A DNA stretch of 64,000 nt. It comes from an uncultured Granulosicoccaceae bacterium. Lineage in GTDB: Bacteria; Pseudomonadota; Gammaproteobacteria; Granulosicoccales; Granulosicoccaceae. The position numbers and the translations under genes were made by a program. Where the stretch lies: contig CALLOA010000027.1 of NCBI GenBank assembly GCA_938005265.1, positions 16,642 to 80,641 on the forward strand. Direction: 5' to 3'. The notes under the pieces were generated by a model. The model was not told the origin of the DNA and made no database searches. It saw nothing but the letters and a program-made list of their open reading frames with translations. Positions 62,640-64,000 of this stretch are shown piece after piece. How positions within the stretch are numbered: position 1 is the stretch's first letter; the number at the start of each line of letters is the position of its first letter.

Positions 62640-63590
62640 CTAATCCTGTGTTTTGCTCACAGATGATTTTATTCGATCCCAAAGTGAGCGCTTCTTACGA
62701 TTAGCTGACACGGGCCCTGTTGCTGCAGCTGAATGTGCTGGCTCAGTGGCATTTTCACTTGAGCGACTCGTGGTTTGATTGTCACTGGCAAAATTGTCGT
62801 GATTGGCAACCCGCTCGTTTGTTGTTGTTGTGGTGGGGCCAGGCTGCTCGTCCGGAAATGCTGGCGTGCGTTGCGTGCCACTCATGTCACTGTGGTCACC
62901 TTCGTTTTTGATGACCATGGTTTTGTCGAAGTCATCCCCGCCAGTCTGAGTGCCCGGTTTAAACCCGGGGTCCTGGGTCGTTGCGTTCGGGCGTCCACCA
63001 ATATGGGGTTCTGCCACCGGGCTTCGTCGTGGTTGCGCGGTTGGCCTTTCTGGCTGTGGGGGTACTTGCGTTGGTGCTTGCGGCGCAGCGGCGGGTTTGC
63101 GTGAGCTAAAGCCCAGTGCCCGTGGGGGCCGGTTTTTCCCTTTGGCACTTTCCTGTTGCAAACGGGAAATTTCCCGGTCCTTTTCCGTTATTATTTTCTG
63201 CAGACGTTCCTGAGTGTCGCGTTGGCGTTTACTGAGTTGTTGCACTTCAATGTGTGCTTTGTGTACTGCCGACTTGTTGGCTTCCAGCGAAGAGTTCAGG
63301 GAATTATTCTCAGATTCGATCGACTGAATACGACCTTTCAGAACATTGGCATCCTGTTGCGTACTATTCAGCTCATTTTGCAGGGTTTCTTCCCTTTCCT
63401 TATATTTGCGCCGCCAGGCATTGTCACGATGTATCAGTTTATCGCGGGCAAATGCGGCTTTGCAGAGCCAGCCGATAATCAGGCCGAGCAGGCTGGCTGC
63501 AAGCAGGCAGAGGAGAATTTCCGAAATCAGAAATTTCATTGATCCCCACTCGGCAAGCAGGGGAGACAGCTTTTCCATCAGTTTTTCCAA
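62640..63590 (-). CDS. membrane-anchored coiled-coil protein with disordered Pro-rich tail
   Basis: 316 residues. A single N-terminal transmembrane helix 'FLISEILLCLLAASLLGLIIGWLC' is followed by a basic patch and a ~105-residue heptad-rich coiled coil ('EREETLQNELNSTQQDANVLKGRIQSIESENNSLNSSLE...RDTQERLQKIITEKDREISRLQQ'). The rest is Pro/Thr/Gln/Asn-rich and probably disordered, ending in the basic 'NRKKRSLWDRIKSS'. No family recognised. It starts 17 nt after the OmpA-like gene on the same strand, so the two are probably co-translated envelope proteins. Confidence 0.7.
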   Translation of the reverse strand: MEKLMEKLSPLLAEWGSMKFLISEILLCLLAASLLGLIIGWLCKAAFARDKLIHRDNAWRRKYKEREETLQNELNSTQQDANVLKGRIQSIESENNSLNSSLEANKSAVHKAHIEVQQLSKRQRDTQERLQKIITEKDREISRLQQESAKGKNRPPRALGFSSRKPAAAPQAPTQVPPQPERPTAQPRRSPVAEPHIGGRPNATTQDPGFKPGTQTGGDDFDKTMVIKNEGDHSDMSGTQRTPAFPDEQPGPTTTTTNERVANHDNFASDNQTTSRSSENATEPAHSAAATGPVSANRKKRSLWDRIKSSVSKTQD

Positions 63591-63607
63591 GTCAGTAGAC
63601 CACGCTT

Positions 63608-64000
63608 TTAGAAATTAAACTCAATACGGCGATTACGTGCCCGGCCTTCCGCGGTTGCATTATCTGCAATCGGCGCCAGCTCCCCATACCCATAGGCACG
63701 CAGAATGTCAGTCGAAACACCTTTGCCTTCCAGATAGCTACGAACAGCATCAGCCCGGTTCTGGCTCAATAACAAATTCTGTGCGCCATCACCACTTGAA
63801 TCAGTGTAGCCAGCAATAGTAACCACTGTCTCCGGATAGTCCTGCAGTACCTCAGCTACCTGATCGAGAATCGTGATGCTTTCTGGTTTCAGTGTATCCC
63901 TGCCGCTGTCGAACAAAATGCCGCGAGTATCTATCTCTGCAAGACGTTCAGAAAGTGTAGGCACGGGAGCAGGCTCTGGCTCTGGCTCAGGTTCTGGCTC
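63608..64000 (-). CDS. OmpA-family protein, partial (5' end off the right edge)
   Basis: C-terminal peptidoglycan-binding OmpA domain: 'FDSGRDTLKPESITILDQVAEVL', 'TVVTIAGYTDSSGDGAQNLLLSQNRADAVRSYL', 'RAYGYGELAPIADNATAEGRARNRRIEFNF'. The track begins at an internal GTG (63964), but the frame stays open to the edge and encodes an (Glu-Pro)n linker just upstream, so the true start lies beyond 64000. Followed after 17 nt by the coiled-coil membrane protein. Confidence 0.9.
   Translation of the reverse strand, partial: EPEPEPEPEPAPVPTLSERLAEIDTRGILFDSGRDTLKPESITILDQVAEVLQDYPETVVTIAGYTDSSGDGAQNLLLSQNRADAVRSYLEGKGVSTDILRAYGYGELAPIADNATAEGRARNRRIEFNF

Overview
The window reads as ordinary chromosome of a free-living, probably marine, gammaproteobacterium. 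This rests on ubiquinone synthesis (ubiA), type IV minor pilins, YbjQ/NudC/DUF349-type housekeeping genes, lipoprotein-rich envelope genes, and several genes typical of marine heterotrophs: a non-pyrrolysine MttB-family methyltransferase, an AcuI-type reductase, a DoeB-like deacetylase, an HpsN-like HisD homologue with a TRAP binding protein, and a secreted GH16 glucanase. I cannot place it to genus. I saw no tRNA, rRNA, CRISPR array, transposase or phage gene. Both window edges cut genes: ubiA on the left and an OmpA-like gene on the right.

Layout. 1-5.2 kb: partial ubiA, glutathione reductase, then a minor-pilin operon (fimT-pilV-pilW-pilX-pilE) without pilY1. 5.4-12.7 kb: MttB-family protein, dodecin, PatB-type C-S lyase, CoA-type Nudix hydrolase, a degenerate GGDEF protein, a CoA-binding protein and MetY. 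12.8-16.3 kb (minus strand): four genes with 1-4 nt overlaps encoding a nucleosidase, a spore-photoproduct-lyase-like radical SAM protein, an SDR and a COG3910-type ATPase. 16.5-18.8 kb: two YbjQ proteins, an M48 protease and a lipoprotein. 18.9-24.2 kb (minus strand): nudC, then moxR-DUF58-tgpA. 24.4-29.1 kb: a 1106-residue DUF349 protein and an EAL protein with a degenerate zinc-sensing (CZB-like) tail. 29.5-34.7 kb: a secreted FN3 protein, a 3-hydroxyisobutyrate-dehydrogenase relative, an M48-TerB fusion and an ABC exporter. 35-42.1 kb: exostosin-like glycosyltransferase, HNH nuclease, class-I amidotransferase-like protein, two metallopeptidase-like lipoproteins, a small Cys-rich protein and another lipoprotein. 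42.2-50.0 kb (minus strand): GH16 with two FN3 domains, acyl-CoA ligase, acuI, SDR, a small membrane protein, GT2 and a DoeB-like enzyme. 50.2-52.7 kb: SLC13 permease and GST. 52.8-64 kb (minus strand): OmpA lipoprotein, an exported Cys-rich protein, MDR dehydrogenase, hpsN-like gene, dctP, the DUF1501/DUF1800 pair, and a coiled-coil membrane protein next to a truncated OmpA gene.

Functional themes. Sulfur, one-carbon and osmolyte use appears in MttB-like, PatB, MetY, AcuI with an acyl-CoA ligase, DoeB-like, and DctP-HpsN-MDR. Envelope quality control and export appears in five HExxH proteins, OmpA-like proteins and many lipoproteins. Cyclic-di-GMP signalling is represented by one intact EAL and one degenerate GGDEF protein.

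Most unusual signals. (1) The tightly coupled nucleosidase-SPL-like-SDR-ATPase operon is the best candidate for an undescribed system. (2) Short tandem duplications occur repeatedly at gene edges; three genes have 15-bp copies that duplicate the stop codon in frame, and one gene has a 12-bp copy that duplicates the start codon. (3) The EAL protein's C-terminal domain resembles a CZB domain but has lost most of its zinc ligands. All family assignments come from reading the translations and were not checked against any database.
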